Shown piece by piece: positions 52,925 to 62,238 of a stretch of DNA of 64,000 nt. The notes under the pieces are model-generated. The model saw nothing but the letters and a program-made list of their open reading frames with translations, made no database searches and was not told the DNA's origin. Source of the DNA: Actinomyces oris (GTDB lineage Bacteria > Actinomycetota > Actinomycetes > Actinomycetales > Actinomycetaceae); contig NZ_CP014232.1 in the NCBI RefSeq assembly GCF_001553935.1, forward strand, positions 2,046,001 through 2,110,000, given 5' to 3'. Within the stretch, counting starts at the first letter, position 1. Every line of letters starts with the position of its first letter. Both the position numbers and the translations under genes were made by a program.

Positions 52925-55300
52925 TCAGCTGGCCGCGTCGTCGACCGCCTCACCGAAGTCGGGCACGTCCTGAAGCGTCAGGGTCCCGATGTCCTGGCTG
53001 ACCAGGCCCACGGCGGGGCGCAGACCCAGCCACCACTGGTGGCGGGGGCGACGGTGGTCGCGGTCGAGGTCGTCGTTCATGCGGTCCAGGGGCTGGTCGG
53101 AGACCTTGCCCCCCATCAGGCCCACGTAGGAGGCCGTCGGCTCACCGCGCTTGAGGGCGCAGGCCAGCAGTTCCAGGGAGTGGGCGACTAGCTTGGTCGC
53201 CATGATCCGGTCGAAGGCCGTGGGGCTGCCTCCCTGCTGCTGGTGACCCAGGATCGCCTCGCGCACGTCGTAGAGGCCCTTGCCCTCCTCGGCGAAGATG
53301 TGGGCCAGGACGTCGGTGGTGTAGTTGACGCTGGCCCGCTCGTTGCGGATCACCAAGTAGAGGCTGCGTCCCGAGCGGAAGGACTCCACCATCCGCTCGG
53401 AGTCGGCGGCCAGGCCCGCCAGCGTGATGCCCTCCTCGTTGAGGTAGACCTTCTCCGCGCCGGTGGCCAGGCCCGACATCAAGGACAGGTAGCCGCACTT
53501 GCGGCCCATGACCTCGGCGACGAAGCAGCGGTGGGAGGCCGCCGCGGAGAGCTTGATGGAGTCCAGCGCCACCACCGCGTTGTTGAGGGCCGTGTCGGTG
53601 CCGATGCTCAGCTCGGAGCCGGGCAGGTTGTTGTCGATGGAGGCCGGCACGCACACGATCGGGATCTGGAAGGCGGGGTAGCGGTCCCGCTCGGTGACCA
53701 GGCGGTAGGCGCTCAGGTAGGCGTTGTAGCCGCCAATGACCAGCAGGGCGTCGATCTCATGGAGCTCGATGGCCCGGCCCAGCGCGTAGAGCTGCTCAAT
53801 GGTGGGCACCTCGCGGCGCGTGCCCAGCTGGGCGCCACCGTCACCGACCCAGCCCTCGACGTCGGCCCACGTCAGCTCGCGCACGTCGCCGTCCAGCAGG
53901 CCGGGGAAGCCGCCGTAGACGCCCAGCATCGTGAAGTCGTGGTCGATGCCCAGGCGCACGGCCGCACGCGCCGCCGTGTTCATCCCCGGGGCCAGGCCGC
54001 CGGCGTGGATGATGGCGACCCGTTTGGGGCGGTCGGAGGCCGACGGCGTCGATCCCGTGTCAGTGGCCGGCTCGGCGGGAGGCGTGGACATGGTCTCGAA
54101 CAGCTCGAGCATCCTGCCGAAGCTCGCCCCGCGGGCCTGGATCGCCCCGAGGTAGTCGTGGGCGGCCACGAGATCCTTGACGGCGCGGGTGGCCGCGATC
54201 TGCTCCATCATCGGCAGGCGGCGGATGCGGTTGTGGCGCTCGGCGATGATGACCGGCTCGCTGCCCGGATCCATGGACACCACCTCGCGGGCGGCGGCGC
54301 AGCCCAGCAGCGTGGACATCCAGCGGTCGTAGGCGCTGGGGCGGCCACCGCGCTGGACGTGACCCAGGATGGTGACACGGGCGGCCTCACCCAGCTTGTC
54401 GGCGATGACCTGGCGGACGTCGTCGGCGGTGATGCGGTTGCCCTCGCGGTCGGTGGCGCCCTCGGCGACGATCACCATGGACTCGCGGCGCCCGGCCTCT
54501 CGGCCCGCCTTGAGCTTGGAGCACATGTCCTCCTCCCAGTCCTTGCCCGGGGGGAGCTCGGGGACCAGGACGTAGTCACAGCCCCCGGCCACGGCCGCCA
54601 TGAGGGCAAGGTAGCCGCAGTGGCGACCCATGACCTCCACGACGAAGGTGCGCTGGTGGGAGGCGGCCGTCGAGGAGATGTCGTCAATGGCCTCCAGGAT
54701 GCGGTGGAGGGCGGAGTCGGTGCCGATGGTCATGTCGGCGCCCACCAGGTCGTTGTCGATGCTGCCCACCAGGCCGGTCACCATGAGGACGGGGTGGGAG
54801 GCGGCCGTCTGCGCACTGATGTCACCGGTCTCGACGAGCTCCTCGAGCAGGGAGGGCCAGTTCTTGCGGAACTCGTTGGTGCCGGTTAGAGAGCCGTCGC
54901 CGCCGATGACCACGAGCCGGTCGATGCCGTGCTCCAACAGGTTGCGGGCGGCCGCCAGCTGGCCGGCGCGCTCGCGGAACTCGGCCGAGCGGGCGGTGCC
55001 GATGATGGTGCCGCCGCGCTGGAGGATGGAGCCCACCGAGTCCCACTCCAGGGGACGGATGCCGTCACCCCCGGCCACGGCCCCGGCCCAGCCCTCCATG
55101 ACCGCGTAGGGCCTGGCCCCCAGACGGATGGCGGTGCGCACCACGGCCCGCACGGCCGCGTTCATGCCCTGGGCGTCGCCGCCGGAGGTGAGGACCCCGA
55201 TGCGCAGGGGCTCGCCGTCCAGGCCGAGCAGCGGGCTGGCCGATGAGCCGGTGGGGGAGGGGACGGTGTCTGCGGTGTCTGAGGACATGGCGGCTGGCAT
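52925..55300 (-). CDS. 6-phosphofructokinase, eukaryotic-type double domain
   Basis: 791 residues, two fused PfkA-like halves (about 31-400 and 425-740). The N-half is catalytically complete: LTSGGDAQGMNAAVRAVV, the ATP-type GGDGS (133-137) rather than the pyrophosphate-type GGDD, GSIDND (179-184) and VEVMGRHCGYLALM. The C-half is degenerate: GGYNA (523-527) replaces GGDGS and SIDNN (554-558) replaces SIDND, while GRKCGY and LGHQQQGGSPTAFDR are kept. This is the eukaryotic arrangement, in which the C-half became regulatory. It phosphorylates fructose-6-phosphate in glycolysis. The ATG at 55300 has AAGGA six bases upstream. Confidence 0.92.
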   Translation of the reverse strand: MPAAMSSDTADTVPSPTGSSASPLLGLDGEPLRIGVLTSGGDAQGMNAAVRAVVRTAIRLGARPYAVMEGWAGAVAGGDGIRPLEWDSVGSILQRGGTIIGTARSAEFRERAGQLAAARNLLEHGIDRLVVIGGDGSLTGTNEFRKNWPSLLEELVETGDISAQTAASHPVLMVTGLVGSIDNDLVGADMTIGTDSALHRILEAIDDISSTAASHQRTFVVEVMGRHCGYLALMAAVAGGCDYVLVPELPPGKDWEEDMCSKLKAGREAGRRESMVIVAEGATDREGNRITADDVRQVIADKLGEAARVTILGHVQRGGRPSAYDRWMSTLLGCAAAREVVSMDPGSEPVIIAERHNRIRRLPMMEQIAATRAVKDLVAAHDYLGAIQARGASFGRMLELFETMSTPPAEPATDTGSTPSASDRPKRVAIIHAGGLAPGMNTAARAAVRLGIDHDFTMLGVYGGFPGLLDGDVRELTWADVEGWVGDGGAQLGTRREVPTIEQLYALGRAIELHEIDALLVIGGYNAYLSAYRLVTERDRYPAFQIPIVCVPASIDNNLPGSELSIGTDTALNNAVVALDSIKLSAAASHRCFVAEVMGRKCGYLSLMSGLATGAEKVYLNEEGITLAGLAADSERMVESFRSGRSLYLVIRNERASVNYTTDVLAHIFAEEGKGLYDVREAILGHQQQGGSPTAFDRIMATKLVAHSLELLACALKRGEPTASYVGLMGGKVSDQPLDRMNDDLDRDHRRPRHQWWLGLRPAVGLVSQDIGTLTLQDVPDFGEAVDDAAS

Positions 55301-55531
55301 GTGGGGTCCTTCCCTGGGGCGCCGGTGGGCCGGGCTCCCGGCGTCGGCCGGGAGGGCATCAGCCCTTATTGTTGCTGGTGAGCGCCGCCACGTCATCCGC
55401 CTGTGGTCCCAGAAGCATTTCCTTGCCGTGGCTTCCACCCGTTCGCCGGTTCCTGGTGAACCCCAGGAGGAGGGGAGCGATGTGTCCCCCTGCTGTGGGA
55501 GCAGGGGAGCAGCAGGGCCGCGATCAGGGAA

Positions 55532-55672
55532 CTACCTGCCTCGGCGGATGCGGAACCTGCGGGCCTCGGCGTCGAGGGCGCGCTTGCGTCGTCGGCCCCA
55601 CCGCCTGCCACTCCAGAGACCGAGCAGCACCATGGCGCCGACCAGGGCACTCGTCGCTGTTAGTACGGGCAT
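55532..55672 (-). CDS. Small membrane protein, 46 residues
   Basis: A 46-codon gene: one hydrophobic segment (LTATSALVGAMVLLGLW, residues 4-20) followed by a strongly basic tail (SGRRWGRRRKRALDAEARRF and on to the end). AAGGGAG six bases before the ATG makes translation likely. I recognise no family. It is transcribed toward phosphofructokinase, 231 bp upstream of it. Confidence 0.6.
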   Translation of the reverse strand: MPVLTATSALVGAMVLLGLWSGRRWGRRRKRALDAEARRFRIRRGR

Positions 55673-55763
55673 GACCGTCTCCCTTCTCGAGCCCCTCGTG
55701 TCAATTCATGATAATTCGCGTGGTGGTGGGCGGCGCAGGATCGGGAACGTACATCGCGGACGG

Positions 55764-55826
55764 GGACTGCTTTTTCCTCCAGACGACTGGGGCCGGACCG
55801 CAGTCATCTGGAGGACAACGCAGTCC
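55764..55826. repeat. 63-bp imperfect palindrome in a divergent gap
   Basis: The arms GGACTGC...CTCCAGACGACTG and CAGTCATCTGGAG...GCAGTCC pair over about 29 bases with a few mismatches. It lies in the 379-bp gap between the small membrane-protein gene (minus) and sucC (plus), away from any coding end. On neither strand does a U tract follow. The rest of this gap holds the sucC promoter and nothing else I recognise. Confidence 0.65.
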
Positions 55827-55971
55827 TCGTAGGAAAGGTACGTTCTCGACCGCGCTCATGGCCGGTGGAGGCCCCGGTTCGCACGCCCCGCCGTGAGACG
55901 CTGCGACCACGCTGTTTGAGACGCCGCCGCTTCGCGCCCGTGTCCGCCCTCCCAACCGGCCACTGGGACGT

Positions 55972-55977
55972 TAGGCT
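55972..55977 (+). promoter_or_regulatory. Candidate -10 of the sucCD operon
   Basis: TAGGCT within TTAGGCT, the same string as before sigH. It predicts a start near 55984 and a 68-base leader to the sucC ATG. GTG 55986 would be a leaderless start, but its 22 extra residues are not part of the SucC family. Confidence 0.4.
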
Positions 55978-56051
55978 CATCACTGGTGCCCGCCCGGCTG
56001 ACGTCGGCCCGCGCCTGCAAGCCATCCACATGCCCCGAGAGGATCAGCTGC

Positions 56052-57257
56052 ATGGATCTCTACGAATACCAGGCCAGGAACCTGTTCCGTCAGCACGGCG
56101 TCCCCGTGCTCGACGGCGCCGTGGCCACAACCCCCGAGGAGGCTCGCAGCGCCGCGCAGTCCCTCCTCGACGCGGGAAGCGAGCTGGTGGTCGTTAAGGC
56201 CCAGGTCAAGACCGGCGGCCGCGGCAAGGCCGGCGGCGTCAAGCTCGCCCGCACCGCTGAGGAGGCCGAGGCCCGCGCCCGCGACATCCTGGGCATGGAC
56301 ATCAAGGGCCATACAGTGCGCGCCGTCCTCATCTCCGACGGCGTCGACCTGGACGCCGAGTACTACTTCTCCATCCTCCTGGACCGCGCCGAGCGCCAGT
56401 ACCTGGCCATGTGCTCGCGCGAGGGCGGCATGGACATTGAGACCCTCGCCGTCGAGCGCCCCGAGGCCCTGGCCCGCATCGGCATCGACCCGCTCGAGGG
56501 CATCACCCCCGCCGTCTCCCACCGGATCGTCGAGGCCGCGGGCTTCGAGGCCGGCCCCCTGGCCGACGAGGTCGCCGCCGTCATCGAACGCCTCTGGGAG
56601 GTCTTCACCGCCGAGGACGCCACCCTCGTGGAGGTCAACCCCCTGGTCAAGGCCGCCGACGGCCGCATCATCGCCCTAGACGGCAAGGTCACCCTCGACG
56701 ACAACTCCCGCTTCCGCCACCCCGCCCACGCCGAGCTCGTCGACAACGCCGCCACCGACCCCCTGGAGGCCCGCGCCCGCGAGGCCGGCCTCAACTACGT
56801 GCGCCTCGAGGGCGAGGTCGGGGTCCTGGGCAACGGCGCCGGCCTGGTCATGTCCACCCTCGACGTCGTCGCCGGTGCCGGCGAGCGCCACGGCGGCATG
56901 AAGCCCGCCAACTTCCTCGACCTGGGAGGCGGCTCATCGGCCGAGGTCATGGCCACCGGCCTGGAGGTCGTCGCCTCCGACCCCCAGGTGCGCGCCATCC
57001 TCGTCAACGTCTTCGGCGGCATCACCTCCTGCGACACCGTCGCCCAGGGCATCGTGACCGCCGTCGAGTCCCTGGGCGGGCTGCCCAAGCCCGTCGTCGT
57101 GCGCCTGGACGGCAACAACGCCGACACCGGTCGCGCCATCCTGGCCGACGCCGCCATCGAGGGCGTCACCGTCGTCGACACCATGGACGGGGCCGCCGAC
57201 GTCGTCACCGCCATCGCCGAGAAGATCAGCGGCCAACCCGCTGGCAAGGAGGCCTGA
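56052..57257 (+). CDS. sucC: Succinyl-CoA ligase (ADP-forming) beta subunit
   Basis: 401 residues, ATP-grasp beta subunit: [20 protein letters not shown] at the start, [20 protein letters not shown] near 50, [10 protein letters not shown] near 195 and [20 protein letters not shown] near 290, with [16 protein letters not shown]. It turns succinyl-CoA into succinate with nucleotide triphosphate formation. GAGAGGA upstream supports the ATG at 56052. sucD follows 3 bp later. Confidence 0.97.
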   Translation: MDLYEYQARNLFRQHGVPVLDGAVATTPEEARSAAQSLLDAGSELVVVKAQVKTGGRGKAGGVKLARTAEEAEARARDILGMDIKGHTVRAVLISDGVDLDAEYYFSILLDRAERQYLAMCSREGGMDIETLAVERPEALARIGIDPLEGITPAVSHRIVEAAGFEAGPLADEVAAVIERLWEVFTAEDATLVEVNPLVKAADGRIIALDGKVTLDDNSRFRHPAHAELVDNAATDPLEARAREAGLNYVRLEGEVGVLGNGAGLVMSTLDVVAGAGERHGGMKPANFLDLGGGSSAEVMATGLEVVASDPQVRAILVNVFGGITSCDTVAQGIVTAVESLGGLPKPVVVRLDGNNADTGRAILADAAIEGVTVVDTMDGAADVVTAIAEKISGQPAGKEA

Positions 57258-57260
57258 GAC

Positions 57261-58202
57261 ATGAGCATCTTCCTGACTGAGACTGACCGCGTCATCGTCC
57301 AGGGCATGACCGGCTCCGAGGGCCGCAAGCACACCACCCGCATGCTCTCGGCCGGCACGAAGGTCGTCGCCGGCGTCAACCCCCGCAAGGCCGGCACCAC
57401 CGTCGCCTTCGACGTCGCCCCCATCGGCCCCGGCGCCGGCGAGGTCCAGGCCGGAACCGTTGAGGTCCCCGTCTACGGCACCGTCGCCGAGGCCAAGGAG
57501 GCCACCGGCGCCGAGGTGAGCGTCGTCTTCGTCCCGCCCGCCTTCGCCAAGGGCGCCGTCGTCGAGGCCGTCGACGCCGGAGTGCGCCTCCTCGTCGTCA
57601 TCACCGAGGGCATCCCGGTGGCCGACGCCACCTGGATGCGCGCCTACGCGGCCGACCACGGCGTGCAGATCATCGGCCCCAACTGCCCCGGCATCATCTC
57701 CCCGGCCCGCTCCAACGTGGGCATCACCCCGCCCGACATCACCGGCCCCGGCCCCCTGGGACTGGTCTCCAAGTCCGGGACCCTCACCTACCAGCTCATG
57801 CACGAGCTGTCCGACCTGGGCTTCACCACCTGCATCGGCATCGGTGGGGACCCTGTGGTCGGCACCACCCACATTGACGCCCTGGCCGCCTTCGAGGCCG
57901 ATCCCGACACCCGCCTGGTCGTCATGATCGGTGAGATCGGGGGCGACGCCGAGGAGCGGGCCGCCGCCTACATCCGCGAGCACATGACCAAGCCGGTCGT
58001 CGCCTACGTCGCCGGCTTCACCGCACCCGAGGGCCGCACGATGGGGCACGCCGGCGCCATCGTCTCCGGGTCCTCGGGCACCGCCGAGGCCAAGAAGATC
58101 GCCCTGGAGGCCGCCGGCGTCCGGGTGGGTCGCACCCCCAGCCAGACCGCTGAGATCGCCCGCGAGCTCTACCGTCAGCTGGCCGGAGAGGTGAGCGCTT
58201 GA
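57261..58202 (+). CDS. sucD: Succinyl-CoA ligase alpha subunit
   Basis: 313 residues. CoA-binding [19 protein letters not shown] at the N-terminus, [40 protein letters not shown], and the phosphohistidine in [19 protein letters not shown] near 262. It forms the heterodimer or tetramer with sucC. Its TGA overlaps the TTG start of the next gene. Confidence 0.97.
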   Translation: MSIFLTETDRVIVQGMTGSEGRKHTTRMLSAGTKVVAGVNPRKAGTTVAFDVAPIGPGAGEVQAGTVEVPVYGTVAEAKEATGAEVSVVFVPPAFAKGAVVEAVDAGVRLLVVITEGIPVADATWMRAYAADHGVQIIGPNCPGIISPARSNVGITPPDITGPGPLGLVSKSGTLTYQLMHELSDLGFTTCIGIGGDPVVGTTHIDALAAFEADPDTRLVVMIGEIGGDAEERAAAYIREHMTKPVVAYVAGFTAPEGRTMGHAGAIVSGSSGTAEAKKIALEAAGVRVGRTPSQTAEIARELYRQLAGEVSA

Positions 58203-59464
58203 GCCTGGCGCGGCAGCGAGCCACCAGCCTGGCGTCCTGGGCCCTGTGGTCCCTGCGCGTGGGGGTCGAGTCGGTCGGCCTGGTCTGGCTGGTGGTGGTG
58301 CTGGCGACGATCGCCGTGTCCAAGGCGGCCGCCAGCCTCAACGCCGCGGCCATCCTCAGCGCAGGCGACGCCCTGCGCACCGGGACCGCCCTGTGGAGCC
58401 TCGGCTTCGGGGGCTCGACCGCGCTGACCTCCGAGGACGACGGCGTGCTCAGCCTGCCGCTGCTGGGACTCACCCTGGTGCAGGCGGGCTGGACCTGGTT
58501 CTGCGTGCGGCGCGCCCGCCCCTCCCGGCCGGCGGCCGGGGCGGCCATCGTCGTCGCCGCGACCGTCGTGGCGGCCCTGGCCTGCCTCACCGGCCCCGCC
58601 GGGCTGGACACCTGGCCTGCCGTCATCGGCATCGCCCTGCTCACCGGCGTCGTCGTCGCCATCCAGCTCATGCGCGCCGGCCACCACTGGCCGCCCCTGA
58701 CCCGCTGGTGGGACCGCCGACCCCATTGGCTGGGGCCGTCCCTGTCACTGGCCTACGGTGCCACGCGAGCCCTGAGCCTGCTGAGCCTGCTGGTGGTGGT
58801 CGCGGCCGTCGTCAACGGAGCCGGCCGGGTCTCGGTCCTGCACGACTCCTTGGCCGGGGACGGCTTCGTCGCGATGGCCGGCCTGATCCTGCTTCAGGCC
58901 GGCTGGGTGCCGACCCTGGTCATCTGGGCCTGCTCCTGGCTCATCGGAGCCGGCTTCTCCGTAGGCACGGGCACCGTCTTCGCCCCCGACCGGGTGGTGG
59001 CCGGGCCCGTCCCACGCCTGCCGCTGCTGGGGCTGGTGCCGTCGACGCCGCTGAGCAGCGTGGGCCTGTGGCTGCCCCTGGTGGTGACGGCCGGCGCCAT
59101 GGTGGCCGCCTGGCGACGTCGAGCGGTGCTCAACGCCCTGCGGGTGCGCTACGCCCTCAGCGCCGCCGGTCTGGCCGCCCTCCTCGTGGCCGGTGGCGTG
59201 GGCCTGTTGTGCCTGGCCGCCTCCGGGTCCGTGGGGCCGAACCGGATGAGCAGCGTCGGTCCGCTGGTCCTCTACACCGTCATCCTCGTCTTCGTCGAGG
59301 TCGGTGTCGGCCTGGCGGCCATGGCCGTCCTGGCCCACCCCTACACACGCACCTGGGCCCGCAACACCCTGCCCGAGTCGGTCCTGCCGGCGGCCTACCG
59401 GCGCCAGGATGTGCGCGAGGACGCCGTCGATGAGACTGACTGGGAGAACGACCGCGAGAGGTGA
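58199..59464 (+). CDS. DUF6350 (PerM-like) membrane protein
   Basis: 421 residues, about ten hydrophobic segments (for example [55 protein letters not shown] and [20 protein letters not shown]), with the DUF6350 signature [20 protein letters not shown], followed by LPLLGLVPS. In Mycobacterium tuberculosis the equivalent gene after sucCD is perM, linked to cell division and envelope integrity in acid or persistence. The TTG start overlaps the sucD stop (TTGA) and has GGAGAGGTGA upstream, so it is coupled to sucCD. Its C-terminus is charged ([11 protein letters not shown]). Confidence 0.85.
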   Translation: MSLARQRATSLASWALWSLRVGVESVGLVWLVVVLATIAVSKAAASLNAAAILSAGDALRTGTALWSLGFGGSTALTSEDDGVLSLPLLGLTLVQAGWTWFCVRRARPSRPAAGAAIVVAATVVAALACLTGPAGLDTWPAVIGIALLTGVVVAIQLMRAGHHWPPLTRWWDRRPHWLGPSLSLAYGATRALSLLSLLVVVAAVVNGAGRVSVLHDSLAGDGFVAMAGLILLQAGWVPTLVIWACSWLIGAGFSVGTGTVFAPDRVVAGPVPRLPLLGLVPSTPLSSVGLWLPLVVTAGAMVAAWRRRAVLNALRVRYALSAAGLAALLVAGGVGLLCLAASGSVGPNRMSSVGPLVLYTVILVFVEVGVGLAAMAVLAHPYTRTWARNTLPESVLPAAYRRQDVREDAVDETDWENDRER

Positions 59465-59480
59465 GTCAGCAGCCAGTCAG

Positions 59481-61976
59481 TCAGCGAGCCGCCGTGCCCG
59501 CGCTGCTCAAGGAGCTGACGGCCGTATCCACGCCCTCGACCAGTTCGGGCGTCACCGCCAGGAGCGCGGTCCCGGCCCGGTAGGTCATCCCGGGGATGGG
59601 GGTGTAGAGGACGTTCGCCTCCAGGAGTGCGCGTCCCTCCTTGATGGCCTGCCACAGCTCAGGGTTCTCCCGGAAGAACCGCGCGACGCGCTCGTCCGAG
59701 GCCAGGTGCTCCAGAACGTTGTCGGCCGACTTGTGCGCCGCCCGCCCCGGCAGCCTGCGGGGAGGAATGTCGGTCTCGTCGTCGTCATCAATGGTGGGGG
59801 CGGCCCCCTGGTACTCGACGACGACCAGCTGGTTCCCGGCCGGGGATAGCGCCAGGGCGTGGACGGGGCTGTCCACCGGCCGCTGGTCGATGGCCTCACC
59901 CCGGAAGTCGTCGTTGATCCGCAAGCCCTCCAGAATGGCGAACTGCTCGCCGTTACCGGTGTTGAGCCGGCGGGTCAGGTCCAGGATCTCCGACTGCTGC
60001 TCCGATACTGAGGCGGCCAGGTCGCGCATCTGCCCGACGACCTGGGAGTCGGCCCCGGAGGCGGCCAGATCGGCGACGGTCTCATCGATCCGGCTAGGCT
60101 CGAGGGCATCGACGTCGGTGACGCCCAGGGACTCGGCGAGCTCGCGAAGGCGCGCAATATCAGACTCGACCGCCACCTGCCGCTTGGTACGCGCCGTGAA
60201 CAGCGCCTGACTCTCGGAGAAGCTCTCGGCGCCCCGGATCCGCCGGTTGACGGAGAGCTCGGCGGCCAGGTCGGTTCCGCCACCGGCGGGACTGGCGCTC
60301 AGGGCCGAGCGCGGCATGTAGGTCATGGCGAAGTCCAGAAGCGCCAGGCACGCCTGCCCCGGCGTGAGAGTGGCCAGGTGACTGAGGAGGCTGCTCGACG
60401 ACGGCGCTGTGCTGATGCGGCGCCCCGGGGCCCCCAGTGTCAGGACCAGGGACAGGCTCATGGCCACCGTTGCCAGCGCACCGATCGCGTAGAGGAGCCC
60501 CTGGGTGCCGCTCAACCCGCTCCACCACTGGGAGAACAGGCGCGGCAGGGCGGAGAGGAACAGGTCGTCCTCGGTCTCCTTGAGCTCGGGGGCGAGCTGC
60601 CAGACGGTGCGCACTTCGTACATGCAGCACAGGAGGAACAGCACGACGCTGACCACCAGGATCCCCAGGCGGAAGCCCTGGCGGGCATTGGGCTCAGCGC
60701 CCGGCGTCGTAGCCTCCATGGCGTCTGCTCGCACGCCGCGCACCTGCTCGGCTGTGGCTCGCCCCGCCCGCATGGCGTACAAACGCCCCTGACGCAGGTC
60801 CCCGTAGGCGCCCCAGGTGACGGCCAGGTCACCCCAGGTGAAGTTCGCCAGCGCCACCACCGAGACGATGAGGGCGCGCACGAAGGGCGGCGCCTCGGTG
60901 AGGTTGGGGTAGCGGGGAGCCGGCGCCCCGGCCACCGTCCAGCCGTGCACACCCGCGTAGGCGCGGCGGTGGGCGTCCAGGAGCAGGCAGGCGGCCATGA
61001 GGATGACGGACAGGGGAATGGCGCTCAGGCCTCCGCCGTTGACCCTCCACAGGAACATGAGCAGCGCCGGGAAACCGCCGCCGGAGTCGCTCTGGCCGAG
61101 CTGCTGGGCGATCCTGGCGATGTAGGTGGCGTGGTCACTGACCGACTGCAGGATGACCACCGCCGGCAGGATCCAGGCCACGATCCGCAGCCACACGAGG
61201 TTCTTAGCCCCTTCGAAGGCCGGGGAGTCCTTGAGGCGCCACAGCGTGATCGCCAGCGCCACCGCCATCGTGATGTTCGCGGTGCTCACCTGGTTGCTGA
61301 CGGCCAGGACGTTGCTGTTCTCCTGGGTCATCGACCCCGAGGTCCACGGGTTGAAGGAGAAGGGAAGGCGCCCGTTGCCCAGGACCGAGGAGAGCAGGCT
61401 GCTCTCCTCAAGGGCCCGAATGCCGTCGTTGAGGGCCGTCAGGCCCGCTCCGGCCGCGAAACCCAGCAGGGCCCAGTCGGAGGCCGCCAGGCGGCGCATC
61501 CGCCCCGGCGCCAGGAAGACCACGAGCACTAGGGGCACCAGCGGACTGAGAACCTCCAGGGCAATGGTCAGGGCGATACTCATCCCGTTGCCCATGACGG
61601 ACAGGCCTGCGCGGGTACGCACCGAGCTCATGATGGCGGCCACGACGAGCGACCAGGCGGCGCCGACACCGTACATGAGCAGAACCGAGCGCCAGCTGAT
61701 GGTGCGTGTGCGCGCCAGGAGGGCCACCACCATGAGGCACACGGCCATGAAGGCCGCCGGCACGGCGGCGTAGGCCAGCCTCGGGACCATCACCAGGGCG
61801 GCGGTGAGCAGCGGGATCATCAAGGCGTAGGCTCCGCGCACCACAAGGTTCAGGGCACTGGATAATCCCGGGTGGCGGCTCCACCAGCGCCGGTAGGCGG
61901 AGGCGGCCTCCTGCCACTGCTCCGGGGGAGTTCTCCGATATACCGGTGTTGCTGCGATGTTGATGGGCGCAGTCAT
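59481..61976 (-). CDS. Large multipass membrane protein of unknown function
   Basis: 831 residues. Residues 50-520 hold about a dozen hydrophobic segments in two blocks (near 45-380 and 425-510); the last 310 residues are soluble, with a coiled-coil-like stretch (LRELAESLGVTDVDALEPSR to VSEQQSEILDLTRRLNTG) and an acidic linker (TIDDDDETDIPP). The order of the first block (ALEVLSP, GFAAGAGLTALNDG, SDHATYIA) faintly recalls PrsW proteases, but the glutamates expected there are missing. No family recognised. TACAGT seven bases before the ATG suggests a leaderless mRNA. It runs antisense between the DUF6350 gene and purH, where purN lies in mycobacteria. Confidence 0.75.
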   Translation of the reverse strand: MTAPINIAATPVYRRTPPEQWQEAASAYRRWWSRHPGLSSALNLVVRGAYALMIPLLTAALVMVPRLAYAAVPAAFMAVCLMVVALLARTRTISWRSVLLMYGVGAAWSLVVAAIMSSVRTRAGLSVMGNGMSIALTIALEVLSPLVPLVLVVFLAPGRMRRLAASDWALLGFAAGAGLTALNDGIRALEESSLLSSVLGNGRLPFSFNPWTSGSMTQENSNVLAVSNQVSTANITMAVALAITLWRLKDSPAFEGAKNLVWLRIVAWILPAVVILQSVSDHATYIARIAQQLGQSDSGGGFPALLMFLWRVNGGGLSAIPLSVILMAACLLLDAHRRAYAGVHGWTVAGAPAPRYPNLTEAPPFVRALIVSVVALANFTWGDLAVTWGAYGDLRQGRLYAMRAGRATAEQVRGVRADAMEATTPGAEPNARQGFRLGILVVSVVLFLLCCMYEVRTVWQLAPELKETEDDLFLSALPRLFSQWWSGLSGTQGLLYAIGALATVAMSLSLVLTLGAPGRRISTAPSSSSLLSHLATLTPGQACLALLDFAMTYMPRSALSASPAGGGTDLAAELSVNRRIRGAESFSESQALFTARTKRQVAVESDIARLRELAESLGVTDVDALEPSRIDETVADLAASGADSQVVGQMRDLAASVSEQQSEILDLTRRLNTGNGEQFAILEGLRINDDFRGEAIDQRPVDSPVHALALSPAGNQLVVVEYQGAAPTIDDDDETDIPPRRLPGRAAHKSADNVLEHLASDERVARFFRENPELWQAIKEGRALLEANVLYTPIPGMTYRAGTALLAVTPELVEGVDTAVSSLSSAGTAAR

Positions 61977-61983
61977 GCTGTGG

Positions 61984-61989
61984 ACTGTA
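61984..61989 (-). promoter_or_regulatory. -10 element for a leaderless mRNA of the 831-residue protein
   Basis: TACAGT on the minus strand, 7 bases before the ATG at 61976, with no Shine-Dalgarno sequence. The same hexamer serves as the candidate -10 of the tRNA-Arg gene. Confidence 0.45.
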
Positions 61990-62117
61990 TGCGGTCCCTC
62001 AAGCCGCCCGCAAGGAAACAGGCCGTTCGGTCGGGTGATTCGCCGGGAGCGACATGGAAAACGTCAGGTCAGGCAGGCTCGGTGGCCTTATCCGATGCCG
62101 TCGTGGTGGCCACCCGA

Positions 62118-62123
62118 TAGGAT
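62118..62123 (+). promoter_or_regulatory. Candidate -10 of purH
   Basis: TAGGAT directly before the riboswitch; a transcript starting 5-7 bases later would begin at its P1 stem. No clear -35 is visible. Confidence 0.4.
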
Positions 62124-62125
62124 GA

Positions 62126-62210
62126 GGTCGGCTGCGACTGGCGAGGGTGGGGCACCACCGGGGAGTGGCCGAGGCCGTCCATGAAGGGGACGTCGCCCGC
62201 CTGGGCGTCC
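62126..62210 (+). promoter_or_regulatory. ZTP (pfl) riboswitch upstream of purH
   Basis: The conserved elements occur in order: GACTGGCGA (62136-62144), a GGTGG/CCACC stem, CCGGGGAGTGGCC (62158-62170), and, after a short linker, CGCCCGCCTGGGCG (62194-62207), which forms P3 and the pseudoknot. TCGGC (62128-62132) and GCCGA (62168-62172) close P1. The class senses ZTP/ZMP, the purine intermediate that PurH consumes. It ends 28 bp before the purH ATG, so it could act on translation initiation or on termination. Confidence 0.88.
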
Positions 62211-62238
62211 TGCTTCCTCACGCCACACCAGGAGCGCC

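Noticed and set aside
52894..52953. Longer ClC protein from GTG 52953
   Set aside because: It would start inside the phosphofructokinase gene, and the extra residues are low-complexity. The ATG at 52893 is preferred, although its ribosome-binding site is weak.
53243..54889. 548-codon plus-strand frame opposite phosphofructokinase
   Set aside because: Shadow of the well-supported minus-strand gene; no start signal or family motif.
55986..56051. 22-residue N-terminal extension of sucC from GTG 55986
   Set aside because: The extension is not part of the SucC family, and the ATG at 56052 has its own Shine-Dalgarno sequence.
59481..60500. PrsW-type intramembrane protease assignment for the 831-residue protein
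   Set aside because: Segment order is only faintly similar and the expected glutamate and histidine motifs are not intact.
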